A stretch of 64,000 bases of DNA from Nymphaea colorata (Eukaryota > Streptophyta > Magnoliopsida > Nymphaeales > Nymphaeaceae): the NCBI RefSeq assembly GCF_008831285.2, contig NC_045144.1, positions 2,728,001 to 2,792,000 on the forward strand. Direction: 5' to 3'. Below, one piece after another: positions 24,501 to 34,705 of this stretch. A model generated the notes under the pieces. That model searched no databases, was not told the DNA's origin, and saw only the letters and a list, made by a program, of their open reading frames with translations. How positions within the stretch are numbered: position 1 is the stretch's first letter; the number at the start of each line of letters is the position of its first letter. Made by a program: the position numbers and the translations under genes.

Positions 24501-25825
24501 GATCTTGACTAATTTCATGTTCAACTATGCCAACAATAAGTTAAAATTAATTAATTTATCACAGTGAAAGAAAATTCAGAAAACCAAAAGCTAAATCAAC
24601 ACATTGCCTGTCCCCAATATTCATTATGATACTATGTGCAGACAAAAAAAAGAGAACCTAAATGGATGATCTGAAGATTCTGAACACAATTCCAAAACAG
24701 AACAAACTTCTATAAATGCCTGAATACGATTCAAATCTGACTTTAAATCCAAATGAACTTGAAAACGTCCTAAAACATCTGTCATTTTTCTTCATAAATT
24801 GGGATTCGGCTTCAATGTTTCTCGCTCTTACTCGATAGGTATATCATACAAAAAAAAAAGCCTCAACACTAGAAAACAGAAACTAATTTTCAATAAATCC
24901 ACCGAAAAGAAAAAGAAAAAGGTTCCATTAGTTTCTGACTAGAGAACTTACATTTGAAGGAGCACTCGTCAAAGATCAGTACAATATCCAAATAGAAATA
25001 GAACAAAAGCTGGACGACTACCTAAATAAATAATGACATATGAATTTCATTCCTCAGATAAACAAACACATTTCTTACCAAGGAATAACCTTGCACTACT
25101 TTTTTGCACTGACTTTTCAGAGCATAGAGTAAATCATTTTCCTAAGCAAAGTTTCCCGACTATTTAGGTTGTCTTTTTCAGCAACTAGGTCAATTCTTCA
25201 TTCATTTTTTCTTTTCCGCTTAAAAATGACCCCCTCTGTCCGGATTATCAATCACTATCCCTCACCCATCTAGTTTCCGGATATCTACCAAGACAAGGCA
25301 CGCATGGGAGGCGAAGACTCTAGTTTCATTGTTAAGAATCAGACGCACTAAAACCAGAAACTTTTTATTGGTCAGAGTTAAGCAACATAGAGACGATAGA
25401 GAGGAAAAGTTAAAATTATTTACAAACACAGATCTACCACTGTGTAACTCGGCAAAGTGGGACAACTTTCATCAGCTTACCTCGATAGAATTTGCTTATC
25501 CAGGTCCATTCTCAAATGGAACGCTGATCCATAGGTGTTCCCCAGGAGCATCCTCTTCATCTCCGCCTGCTTCCCCGTCATCTGAGAAACAAATACACCT
25601 CCAAGAGAATCAGAGGCCTAAACGTGCCAAAAACAGGAATCTGATTGGGACGGACCAATCTTCCGTCGTTGACAGCAAAGTGAGAGGAAAGAGAGAAAGT
25701 ACCGAATCCAGAGACTGGAGAGGGTGGGCAACGGCTAGCTCATTCTTGACGCCTGGAAGGCCAAGGCGCAGAGTATCGTGGAAGCCTGCAACGTCGTGAG
25801 CCATCGATCTGGAAGAACCCTCCAT
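11397..25825 (-). CDS. UMP1: UMP1/POMP proteasome maturation factor, 4 exons, complete
   Basis: UMP1 is the short-lived chaperone that escorts 20S proteasome assembly: it binds half-proteasomes, supports beta-subunit maturation, and is then degraded as the new particle's first substrate. Joining the four minus-strand exons (25703-25825, 25481-25581, 11798-11895, 11397-11497) gives 140 residues without a stop, the usual plant length. The N-terminal block DTLRLGLPGVKNELAVAHPL, the central MLLGNTYGSAFHLRMDLD, the FGFEDYLN block and the C-terminal block FRPVDMHHGMEVRLGLSKGP are family hallmarks. Introns are 121, 13,585 and 300 bp, all GT..AG, with phases 0, 2 and 1 that match across every junction. 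The start at 25825 gives the family N-terminus; an internal Met lies at residue 8. The oddity is intron 2, which carries nested retrotransposons while all splice sites stay intact. I infer a functional gene; expression cannot be seen here. Confidence 0.93.
11798..11895 (-). CDS. UMP1: UMP1 coding exon 3
   Basis: Acceptor TTTTTTCTCTTGCAG ends at 11896. The first base completes the Arg codon split across intron 2. Translation includes FQRPSGVLPSSMVGLEALTG and FGFEDYLN. Donor G/GTAAAC at 11798/11797, phase 1. Confidence 0.93.
13151..13155. repeat. Target-site duplication, left copy (CTTTT)
   Basis: CTTTT here and CTTTT at 18576-18580 flank the copia LTRs exactly. A 5-bp duplication is the size made by LTR-retrotransposon integrase. 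Confidence 0.93.
13156..13650 (-). repeat. 3' LTR of the copia element
   Basis: Plus strand starts TGTAAATCAGG and ends ATATTCTAACA. Matches 18079-18575 with 6 substitutions and a 2-bp indel. Contains the 46-bp palindrome with MSA motifs and an AT-rich block at 13520-13620. Confidence 0.96.
13384..13429. promoter_or_regulatory. Same 46-bp palindrome in the 3' LTR
   Basis: Identical to the 5' LTR copy. MSA matches at 13393-13403 (plus) and 13410-13420 (minus), with the third AACGG at 13376-13386. Confidence 0.75.
13651..13662 (-). other. Copia polypurine tract
   Basis: The minus strand reads TTTGAGGGGGGG directly before the 3' LTR start TGTTAG. It primes plus-strand DNA synthesis. Confidence 0.92.
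13664..17769 (-). pseudogene. Copia gag-pol polyprotein, broken by one frameshift and three stops
   Basis: Originally one frame of about 1,368 codons. In order: gag with the N-terminal LSSTNYIQWA motif; zinc knuckle CYHCQEEGHTKPRC near residue 267; protease WIIDSGASFHMT; the HQRLGHSN pre-integrase motif; integrase with HSDVWGP, FIDDFSRHTW and SDSGGEF; reverse transcriptase with YVDD at about 14597-14608; RNase H with TDADWGG, SSTEAEYRAM and DNKSAIY. Breaks: a 1-base loss near 16502 between protease and integrase; TAA at 15890-15892, between the second catalytic Asp and the catalytic Glu of integrase; TAG at 15236-15238 before reverse transcriptase; TAA at 13784-13786 near the RNase H end. The Met start is at 17769 or 17754. 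The element encodes no working polyprotein but keeps all cis sequences. Confidence 0.95.
18066..18078 (-). other. Copia primer-binding site
   Basis: The minus strand reads TGGTATCAGAGCC immediately after the 5' LTR, a perfect match to the initiator-Met tRNA site used by most plant copia elements. Confidence 0.95.
18263..18270 (-). promoter_or_regulatory. TATA box of the 5' LTR
   Basis: TATATATA inside CTCTATATATAGTG on the minus strand, 37 bp downstream of the palindrome. It predicts transcription starting near 18235. The 3' LTR has the same box near 13340. Confidence 0.7.
18307..18352. promoter_or_regulatory. 46-bp LTR palindrome with two MSA (MYB3R) motifs
   Basis: The two 23-bp arms meet at GAATTC and pair at all but one position. 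TCCAACGGCTA (18316-18326, plus) and CCCAACGGCTA (18333-18343, minus) both fit the mitosis-specific activator consensus YCYAACGGYYA at 11 of 11 positions. A third AACGG (CCCAACGGTTG, 10 of 11) lies just outside, on the TATA side. MSA sites are known to bind three-repeat MYB factors and give G2/M expression; use here is inference. Confidence 0.75.
18576..18580. repeat. Target-site duplication, right copy (CTTTT)
   Basis: Matches CTTTT at 13151-13155, immediately outside the 5' LTR of the copia. Confidence 0.93.
18581..19950. other. Intron sequence: right half of the GACTCGG element, then no gene
   Basis: 18581-19135 is the right part of the split DNA element, with a pyrimidine-rich tract at 18590-18760. 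19136-19950 is AT-rich and unassigned. It precedes the first recognisable coding part of the older copia, whose 5' LTR was not found. Confidence 0.55.
20179..20755 (+). repeat. Internal duplication of the integrase region in the old copia
   Basis: 20179-20447 and 20452-20755 both run from TTTGAATTGGTTCATTCGGA through TTGTTAAAAA, AAATTCTTGAAT and TTGGAAGAAA-like blocks. The copies have since diverged by point changes. The second copy also holds a 32-bp insert (20668-20699). Confidence 0.85.
20668..20699 (+). other. 32-bp organelle 23S-rRNA-like filler
   Basis: Begins GCGAAGTAGTACCGTGAGGG and continues AAAGGTGAAAAG, the conserved core of bacterial-type large-subunit rRNA as I recall it from plastid 23S genes. 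It interrupts copia sequence: the first integrase copy runs straight from CTTGAAT to ACTTTTCTTGCC, while the second has these 32 bases between CTTGAAT and TTTTTCTACC. Plastid versus mitochondrial origin cannot be settled by eye. Confidence 0.7.
22607..22831 (+). mobile_element. Probable solo LTR or TRIM LTR inside copia RNase H
   Basis: A 225-bp insert starting TGTTGGGCG and ending GGCTACCA, flanked by GTTTG at 22602-22606 and 22832-22836, splits the RNase H coding sequence after the GGDPNNQHSATS motif. TG..CA ends with a 5-bp duplication fit a solo LTR. The flanking identity can be stretched to 15 bp with one mismatch, so a SINE-type insertion is the alternative, but I see no polymerase III boxes. 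Confidence 0.6.
23221..23631 (+). repeat. 3' LTR-like end of the old copia
   Basis: Follows the polypurine-like tract and ends TTTACA, as the younger copia's LTR does. It holds the 56-bp hairpin (23331-23386) and a TATA-like TATTTAAG at 23399-23406. With no 5' LTR for comparison, the borders are approximate. Confidence 0.6.
23331..23386. promoter_or_regulatory. LTR hairpin with an MSA motif, old copia
   Basis: The left arm GAGCTGTTAGAGACCCCAAC pairs with the right arm (23368-23386), apart from one extra C. CCCAACGGCTA on the minus strand (23363-23373) is an 11 of 11 match to the MSA consensus. The mirror position on the left reads CAACTACTA, where a second MSA has decayed. A TATA-like box follows 13 bp downstream. 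This is the same architecture as in the younger LTRs. Confidence 0.65.
25481..25581 (-). CDS. UMP1: UMP1 coding exon 2
   Basis: Acceptor TTTGTTTCTCAG ends at 25582. Donor AG/GTAAGC lies at 25481/25480, a near-ideal plant donor. It encodes 33 codons, including GNTYGSAFHLRMDLDKQILS, plus two bases of an Arg codon (phase 2). The frame has no ATG-initiated ORF over 60 residues, so it was found from the family pattern and the splice sites. Confidence 0.92.
25703..25825 (-). CDS. UMP1: UMP1 coding exon 1
   Basis: Encodes residues 1-41 from ATG at 25825 and ends on a complete codon (TCG) before donor GTACTT at 25702. Translation ends AHPLQSLDS, the block that ends the conserved N-terminal domain. 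Phase 0. Confidence 0.92.
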
Positions 25826-25985
25826 CCTCTCTCTGCCTCTCTGCGCGAAGCGGCAGGTATTGGACGCGAGACTTCGCGCTGGTGCAACAGAATGGCTTCC
25901 GGTGCAAGAAAGAAAACTTCACTAGTAAGGTTGTTTTAGGAAATCTTGCTTACCAAGCGTTGGCTTGTTTCTAGTAACTTTTAAC
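25826..25985 (-). promoter_or_regulatory. UMP1 5' leader and proximal promoter region
   Basis: The 160 bases upstream of the UMP1 ATG are relatively GC-rich with a GAGAGAGG-type leader close to the start codon. No clear TATA box is visible. The GAGCTC-rich repeat begins directly beyond. Confidence 0.45.
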
Positions 25986-26325
25986 GAGTCGAGTGACTCG
26001 AACTCGCAGATTCCCGACTCATAAGTTAATCGCGTTGGGTTCAAGCTTCACGGATAACTCGATAACTCGAGTTTGTCAAACCGATAGTAAAGTTTTGAGT
26101 TGGAAGTAGATTTGAAAAAACTTAAAATGGCTTAAATAAAAATGTGAAAATTTTAAGCATAAAATATATATTAGGAGCTTAAATGAATCGAGCTCGAACT
26201 TGAGCTCACCTCATAAAGCTCGAACTGAACTCGAGCTGAGCTATTTGTGAGTTGAATCGAGTTTGAACTGGTCAAGCTCGAGCTCAGCTCTCAGCTCTGA
26301 GCTCGCTCACTGTACATCCCTACTT
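25985..26325. mobile_element. GAGCTC/CTCGA-rich repeat, hAT-like end
   Basis: Dense CTCGAGCTC/GAGCTCGA motifs at both sides of an AT-rich core, ending CTCACTGTACATCCCTA. The complement TAGGGATGTACAGTGAG resembles hAT-type termini. The left end lacks the same terminus, so the element is truncated or misassigned. It sits about 160 bp upstream of the UMP1 start codon. Confidence 0.4.
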
Positions 26326-28363
26326 TTCTACCCAAATCGTTGTGTGACTCATGGGATTTAGGGGGTGAACATGAAATACCTAACTTTACACTGCCAAATT
26401 TTGCCTTGTACAGTGAATGAGCTCATGATCCAGTTTCGTAGAAAAATCAATCAATTGCATTGGAAAGTTAGCGTGAGTGAAGAAAACGATATGGTACTAA
26501 AAGGACACTAATTCATCAGGCAGAATGACAAGGAGTCCTAGATAAGGAAAAAAAAAACAGTATCACAAGAAATCATGTTTAAAAATAAATGAAAAATAGA
26601 AGTACAAGAGCCATTATCAAGGTGCTAATATTGTTGCACTTTTATTTTACAACAGTGCACAATTTCCAGTGTCACATTATTGTTACATGTTCAAAAGGTG
26701 GCCCCACTAGTTTCACAATTAGAGATGTAATGGGAAATGTCAGACCTAAAGAAAAGTTCAGTTGGTTGTTGAGGTAAGGAGAAAGTAATATGTCAGTAAC
26801 CAAAGCATTAGCAACAGATATAGTCCAACTATTTTATTTGATATAACTTAAATCCTTGTAGTATTATTTGTCTAATCATTTCTCTAAATTGCTTTTATTA
26901 TATACATGCAAATTTATTGTCATGTGCACGTAAATCACTTTATTGTCCCTACATTATTATTGATTTTTACATCTCAACATACGGTAAACTGCTTTGTTGA
27001 CTTCTATTACATAGATAAGTTATCATCATCATATATTTTTCTCTTCACATGCAAGTGAATGCACCTTATTTTATGCAGGTTTGGCGAGTTGCTGCAGTTT
27101 TAACTTCATATGGTTGGTAGGCCTTGCACTATTAACCATCGTTGTTCAGTTGGTCAATATGTCTTTCGTAAATCATTTTAAGCATTTAGTTATACCTTCA
27201 AATAAGTTTGTTTTGTGTATGCACATGTGTTATAGATTGCTTCATGTGAATGATATGCATATCTTTTACTAGTAATAAAGAATATGATAGTCTGAAGAAA
27301 CTTTATGTCAATTAGTGGAATTTTTAATATGAGGAGAACAATTGCATAAACAATGCACCTAAAGGAGACTTGCACATAACATGAATGACACATCTAAAGG
27401 TACCATTATTCCTAATGATAGGAAATGTGAAGAAGATAGTGTTTTTCCATCACAAGAGTGATATGAGTGCATGCACTAGAAATTAGCAGCATTTGTACTC
27501 CAGCAGAATGCATTTAGTTCAATAAAGTGGTCGACATGCACAAATTTTATATTTAGTATACTCTAGCATGACTTTAATATTTGAAAGTTTTATTGGAATC
27601 AAAATGCACATGGTGTTGTTATTAAAAAAAAAGTTTCTATACTTTATTACAAATAAGGTTGGAAAAAAAAAACTAGAGATGTAGTAAGGCATAAGCCATT
27701 ATTGAAGATGTACTTGTCTTGTATACTTTATGTTATCATAACCATGAGTTGGCACCTCCAACTATGCCTTATTTGTTAATGTCACGTTATAAAGTAACAA
27801 CTTTGCATGCTGCAATAGGTGAATTAGCTGGTAATATAAAGCTTACAAGTAGTCTAACATATGGTGGTCGCGAGAACCTGCCATCCATAGTCATGAATTA
27901 TAGAAACCACATGAGTACAAATATGACAAAAACAATAAGAAAATGCAAAACATGTATATTGGCTGAAGCTTATAAAAGAAATTAAGCAAATACCTACTTC
28001 TATAGTATGATGCCATTAGATGAGCATGGATATGCCAAAAATATGATTTGACCATCAATGTTCAAGGATATCCCTTTTTTGACATAAGAGTGGATATTAA
28101 TACTTGTTGGCAGCCACTTGCCTGGTTTGTAGGCATGTGCCATTACTTACAAAGCTGCAATTTTTTGTAGCATATCTTTATATGCCTTAACCATGAAGAT
28201 GTTTCAGCAGTAGTTTGATTTATTTTTATAAAAGCAATAAATGGAAAACACTATCAAACATGTGGTCGCACTTGTCGCATGGGAAATGGGGAAGGTCACT
28301 TGAAGCAGCAGAAATTTTGAAATTGGTTGTGGTTTAAAAAATTTTAGCAAAAAGAAATCCACT
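26326..28363. other. No recognisable gene
   Basis: AT-rich. An 88-codon plus-strand frame at 27719-27985 resembles no family I know. I see no RNA gene or element ends. Confidence 0.5.
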
Positions 28364-31300
28364 TGTCGGTACGAGGACCACCGGATCTGACATTTCTTAA
28401 GTTGTACAGGTCATTTGATGATTCTCCTTATATATGATTATGTAAAAATTGGATTGGGAATTGGAATTCTATTTGGCGTTAAAAAACTTGAATTTATTGG
28501 AAAATTTGGTTGGAGATTCGGAGTTGATTGGAAATTCTTTTGCATTCTAGCAATTTTGAAGATTTGAGTTGGTATTATTAGTTTAATCCCATAATGTAAA
28601 TTGGAACTGGAATTTGGATAGTTGAAATTGGAATTGAAAATTGGGTTTTGATCCTTTTGATAATTGAAATTGAGGATTTTGGAAATTGACAGTTTAATTT
28701 ATAAACTAATTTTGAAATTGAATAGACGATGTCATTGCCGGGTTTTGAAATTCTTTTGGATTGATAGGATTGAGAGGAAAAATGATAATTTTGAAGTCTT
28801 ATTTTGGAAGACTAGATTTTTAAGAAATTGGAGATGAAGTCTCCTTTTGAAAAATTCAAGATTTGATGACTTCCAATTTTGAAGATTCGTTCGGAATAGG
28901 ATTGAGTGTTTTGTTGCTTTGACATAAGTTATGGATCCAAATCTTCATTTCAATATGACTTGGTCACAGTAACAACTCTGAGTTGGTTTGTTTATGTCTC
29001 TGTGATTAGTGAATTTGTGTGTTTGTGTAGTGGGTGAGTGCATGCTTGGCGAAAGCAAATTATATGATTTATTCATGCTTCACTTTTTCATTTCTCTATG
29101 CATAGCTTTCATTTATGGAGACATGATATTGGCTAATTTTCAGAAAATATAATGTTGGACAGCTTCTAGATCAATTCTTGATATTTGGATCAAGAATTCA
29201 CTCTAGTGCAAGTCCATGAGCTTGATTTGATTTTGAAAATCATGGTTTTTGAGTTTTGGAATTTTCAAAATCTTTGTTTTGAAATGAATTCTAGAGTTTT
29301 ATGATTCTTTGAATGGACTTGAGTCAAGTATTTTCAGGAATTGTTGATGATTTTGAAATTTTAATTTCAACTCATTTTGGCTGAAATATTAGATGAGGTT
29401 TTGATTTAAATTCAACTTGATTGGTATTGCTCAAGTGTTTGGGAACTTAGGAGTTGTTCCTAAGGGATTGGTCAGATAATTCAAATTCTCTTTTAGATTT
29501 ATGAAAACACAGATTTGGTTGTTTAAAATATGGATTTTAAGATTTCTTTTGATGGTTTTGAAGTTTTGAGAGAGATAAATCGATCTCTTGTAAAATTGGA
29601 ATTTTGTATCTTGTTTTAAAAGAGTCTGGTTCTTAAAGAATCAGGGAATTTGAGTAGCCTCATCCCTCTTTAGGATGGCCGGTTTTGGAGTTGTTTTGAC
29701 TAAAAAATGGGTATAAAAATTCTGATTTCTTCTCTTAGTTACTGATCTTGGTTATTGGTTGAAATAACTTTTTGTGATTTGCATAAGAAAAATCTCTTTT
29801 TCATAGGATTGCTAATCTAATTAGATTAGGCATTGATTTTAGCAAATAAGATTGGGGAAATTGCAGGAATTTCTAAAAAAATCAGAAATATATATATATT
29901 GGATAATGGCTCAAGTAGGCTCCTTTTGATTGATTTAGCCCCTTGCAAGGTGGACTACACTCAATGTTTGAGTGAGTCTGATCCTTAACGAACAGAAATT
30001 GATAGGTATAAATTGCATTAATATGTACATTTATGCATAGGTGGCTCCGCTGGACATCATTCACATGTTAATTAAAATTGAGATTCATCCCGTGCTGACT
30101 CATTCATTCATCTCGTGCAAAGAAAATGGAGTAGAGACTAGCTAGAGAGTGGTCACCTTGCTCAAACGAGAAGGGCTGTGTCAATACTTGGAGAAGTGAT
30201 GGCCAAACCGAGATGGCTGCATTCGGTTTAGGAGTAGCAAGACTGATTCAAAATTGGGAGCAGCAGGTTAGAAGCAGCATTGGGTTGTGGTTTGGAGCTC
30301 GATGACAGCAAAAGAACTGGCAGTTTTGTGGCAGCAACGCTGCTGTGGTTTGGAACTTCAAGACAGCAAGCGAAAGACCAGTTGGAACAGCCAGAGCTGC
30401 TGCCTTGGGGCAGCGGGGCTGCCGTTTGGAGGGAAGTTAGCAATGGAGTTGCTGGCCTGAGCTTGGGGAGCAGCAAAGCCTCAGTTTTCCTGAGTTAGAG
30501 CAAGAGCCATACGACTGAGCCTTTCTGGGTTTGTTAGAGTGCAGCTTGGCTTGATAGGAAGCTGACGATGTAAGCTGCTGTACTTGAGGCAAACTAAAGG
30601 AAGTGAGCTTGGAGCTACTAGGCTTCCAAGAGAGCTGGAGTTGAACTTGGAGCTGCTAGGCATCCAAGAGAGAAGTTCTATAGCTGCCCACGCAAGCTTG
30701 GAGGAGTTGTTGCTCATCCTTGAGGGAGAGCTTAGGACATCACGTAAGGTGAACCCATTTAATTTTTCTGCTTTGCAAACCAGCTAGCTTAATGTAGTTA
30801 GAGTCATTAAATGTGACTTTAAAAACAATGAGAAAAAGGGAGAAGGCCTAATGAAGCTGCTCTTTAATTGATTTTCAAAAATATACCACTTCAATTGAGT
30901 TGGTTTTGGTTTAATGCAAATTATTTGAAAGAGGAAAAAGAGAACACTGCCTAAAGAGGCTGCTCTAATTCGGTTTTGGCAATGTGCCAACTTAATTAAG
31001 TTGGTTTTGGGGTCTCAACTAAAATCATAATGATTTTAAAGAGAGATAGAGAGAGCCACGTCCAAAAGGGGTTGCTCTCCTTTTTGGTTTCTGAAATTGG
31101 TCAGCGTTAACTAAGCTGACCTATTTTTAGATTTGAAATTTCTTCAAAAAGATTTGAATTAAAAGGAGAGTATGCCCAAATGGTTGATCTTTAATTTGTT
31201 TTGAAAAGGGATCAGCTTTAATTGGTGCTAATCTACTTTTATGTTTGAGATCTTTTTCAAAAGATTTGAAATAATGAGTTGAAGAGGAGAGGATGCCCAA

Positions 31301-32597
31301 ATGTGCGGCCGTTTGATTGCATTTTAAAACTATATCATTTTTAATTAAGTTGACTTGTTTTTTAAACTAGAGATATTTTCAATTTTTTGAAAAGAAGGGA
31401 TAAAACATGCCCAGAATGGGCTGTTGCAATTCAATTTTCTCTTCTTCTTAATTGAAGAAGCTCCAACTTTAATAGCTGGTTTTTGGAATGTTCACAAAAT
31501 TGTTTGAAAAAGAGCAGTGCCTCAAAAGGGCTACCCCTTAAAACACACCAACTTTTAAATTGGCTTTGAAATTTGTTAAAATCATTGGGAATTATTTTAA
31601 AATGAAGAGAATGATGCCCAAATGAATTATTATTGAATTGCCATGATTTAAATTGTTTGCTTCATAACTAGAATTACTTAAAATTATTATCAAGAAGAGA
31701 GAGAGAGATCCAACTAGCTCTCTTTGATTGATTTGGCTTCATCTTTAAATGAAACCAATTTTGAAAGAAAGAATTTAAATTCTCTCTAATTGTTCTCTTA
31801 GCTAAATTTTAAACTTACTAAGAAAAATTTTAATTTCTACTTTCGGAATTCTTGGATTAGATGACATAGCAAAGAGAATTGAATTTTATTAGAAATGTTG
31901 AATTCGATGGAGCCTACATAACCCACACACATGGGCTAGGAGAGTTTAGATTTAGTCAAAGTCCATCATGACTTCCACTAAACTTTGTTTTGAATTATTT
32001 TCATTCTAGAGTATAGAGTATACATAGTTATAGTTTGAATCATGTTTTGAATACTTTTTTATGGCGAGTGATCCCAGATTGACTGAATTTGACTACATGC
32101 AAATCAAATTCTTTTGACTTGTTTGAGTCAGATCATGTGACCATGTACTCTGAATTGTGTAAATTGGCTTGAGATAACCTTGAATTTAAGGTTTATGTGG
32201 TTGGGATTGACAAGGAGATTTTGCTCCAAAATTCCAGTATTGGAAAAATTGACTAAGTTAAAATTTTAACCTAGTCTAGGTTAGAATTTTATATCCAAAT
32301 TGAAACTAAATTCTACTTGGCTCCTTGCCATTGATCAAGATTGATTTTTTAGATCTATGCTTTAGTTCTAACTGAATTCGAATTTCAAATCTTGTTTAAA
32401 ATTTGATAGGGCATTTGATTTTGCAATTCATAGTTCTAAGTTACTTTAGAGCTGAGACTGTGATTGATTCCTAGATTTAAGTATAGGATTGGATTGGGTT
32501 GGCATTGAAATAGTTTACTTTAAATTTCATCTAAAATGTTTAGTCAAATTTTCAAAAAAGCCACTGTGAAAATTTGGAAAAATTTGTGGTGTTAACA
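28364..32597 (-). mobile_element. Long (about 4.2 kb) gypsy-type LTR
   Basis: Plus strand starts TGTCGGTACGAGGACCACCG and ends GTTAACA. On the minus strand it would start TGTTAACACCACAAATTTTT, a common opening of long Tat/Athila-type plant LTRs. Long blocks match 46800-51085 in inverted orientation: ATATGACTTGGTCACAGTA at about 28960 against 50185, and the GTGGGTGAGTGCATG zone at about 29035. A CAGC-rich block lies at 30190-30740. No target duplication, primer site or internal genes adjoin it, so it may be a solo LTR. The orientation is inferred from the termini and from the other copy's TATA box. Confidence 0.55.
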
Positions 32598-33900
32598 ACA
32601 TGTTAATAATGGCAAATAATACATAGCAGTTGTAGTGTCACATGTATGGCTAGATTCACATCATTATCTATGTTTGTGCTATATTCTTCCCTTTGCACCA
32701 AATGCAAAGATGGCGGAAACTTTTGATCTTTATGATAACAAATGATTCGTATTTACAACATTAAAGAGAATATATGATTACAAATATTGTATAAAGATAA
32801 AAATATGTTTGTGTTACAAATGAGAAGCAATAAATGTATGCACTCAGTCTACATGTTACATTGAATTTCTTATTTAACAATATTTAATTTCATACAACAA
32901 TATGAATTATCTATTGAACGACTTAGGCAAAGTGACCATCAAGAAGAGAAGGTTTGACACATGGATTTTAACTTTCAACATTAAAATATTAATGTGAGCT
33001 ACATATCTACATACCTCAATTGCAAAAGGTGAATGTACATAGGTACAATGTGGTATGGGAGGGTGAATAATTTCATAAGAGGCATGAGGCATATGTTATG
33101 TACAATATTGAGTGATTAAACTATCAAACATACATGGAACAACATATTCATTTAAAGGTATTTTATGTCATTATGTATTAAAATCACATGCCCGAATCAT
33201 ATACCATATGAAGATGGGGAAGCACACAATGCTAACAAATTAAATGCAAGCCATGCAAGTTTCTACAGTGTGAAGGATGAGTCCTACATAGCCTATTGTT
33301 ACCAACTTTTCTGTTGCTGAATTGACATAAAAAAATATAGAAGTGTTGAATAAATGAACATTGGAAAGTGTGCATTCAATTCCATCAGTTCAATGCAGCT
33401 ATGATGTCTAGTATGAAACATCAAGGGCCACAATGAACATCCCATATCTTGTAACCCACAAGAATGGTACTGCTCAAATGCAAGTATGATCTTAATTTTA
33501 AGTCAAAGAACATTTACTTGTAAATCACAATAAGCATCAATAGAAGGCTGGTATTAGACCACAATTACTGTAGAATTAAGGGTGCAGTAAAGACTATTGG
33601 ACAAAAAATGAATAAGAATAACGTAAATAGAAAGAAATAACAATGCCATCCACAAGAAAAACCATGCCATCCACAAGAGACATATGTTACATACCAATAC
33701 AATAGTTATTTGCATCAACTTTTTTCTTGTGATGAACAACATTCGTTTCTATTAAATAATGTTCTTATTTACATGCATCTATGATAAATAATCCTACATT
33801 GGTAAATCACTCACATTGGCTGAATTACTCTATCCTTTTACCTATCACTATGAATGGCCACAAAATTTTAGTTATGTGATTTTTCACATTTGTTACGTCC
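32598..33900. other. Unassigned insert between two gypsy LTR pieces
   Basis: AT-rich sequence of different character from the flanking LTR material, with no coding signature or terminal repeats that I can see. Confidence 0.4.
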
Positions 33901-33949
33901 CTGTTGTTAATTGTAACTAAATCACACACTTGGATAGGTTGATTTCAAC

Positions 33950-34705
33950 TTGTTTTGGCACAGAGTATAGATAAAAACATGTTTCCTTATATTAAAACCT
34001 AATATGAAAATTTTAAGAATTGATCTAGGGAAAATATTTTCGAAATTTCTCTAGATTGGCATTTTTGCAAGGTTGATTTTGAATTGATTTTAGGATTTTC
34101 CTCTTGCATTTTTAGAAATTTCAGAAGAAATATGTACTATTAGAATGCCTTTTTAGTTTTTCACTATTTTGAAAAACCAATTAGTTTATTTAGAAATTTT
34201 TTGAATAGAGTGTGCTTGGTTGAGCCACTCTTTATTTGTTTGGTCCAGGTCATGGCTGATCTAGTCTTGAGTGCTTTGTCATGGAGCATCAAGGTTGAAA
34301 GAGTCTTTTGAGTCGCTTGAATTGGGAATGGATTAGGATTCTTGTTAATTGTTTTCCTAAATAGTTCTTAGGAAAATTCAGGAAATTGTTGGTCTAGGAG
34401 ATTCATTCATAATTTTTTTTTAGAGTCACACCGAGTTGTTTTTCTCTCTTCTTGTTGGAATGAGATTATAATTCTCACTAATGATAATTTTAATCTTGAT
34501 TGAAAATTTAAGTTTTAGATCTTGATGTGTACTGATCTCAAACTTAATCATGAAATTTTGCCTATTAATTTTTGGAATTCATTGAATTTTTGCAGGTGGT
34601 TCCTAAGCTTGGATTTAGAATTGGATTAGGTGTTCATTGACTCTAGTCTGACAATTTTCTAGGAAATGTTCAAAAACATCATTGAGAAAATTTGAGGTGT
34701 AAACA
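33950..34705 (-). mobile_element. Gypsy LTR fragment
   Basis: 34140-34440 aligns by eye at about 75-80% with the reverse complement of 46800-47140; shared blocks include GAATTGGGAATGGATTA and ACTCTTTATTTG. The end AAAATTTGAGGTGTAAACA resembles the 32597 end. It abuts integrase-coding sequence of a gypsy element directly, so internal sequence has been lost or this is an insertion. Confidence 0.55.

Larger units (their letters stand above)
11896..25480 (-). other. UMP1: UMP1 intron 2, 13.6 kb, packed with transposons
   Basis: Bounded by donor AG/GTAAGC at 25480 and acceptor CTTGCAG at 11896. It contains a GACTCGG-rich DNA element (about 12611-19135), a full-length copia inside that element (13156-18575, same strand as the gene), and an older copia on the opposite strand (about 19955-23631) with its own insertions. 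11900-12600 and 23632-25480 hold no recognisable feature. Without the identified elements the intron would be roughly 3.4 kb. Confidence 0.88.

Noticed and set aside
25329-25799. 156-codon open frame on the plus strand
   Set aside because: It is the antisense shadow of UMP1 exons 1 and 2. The minus strand carries the family motifs and the splice sites.
27719-27985. 88-codon plus-strand frame as a host gene
   Set aside because: No recognisable domain, no splice context and codon composition like the surrounding AT-rich DNA.
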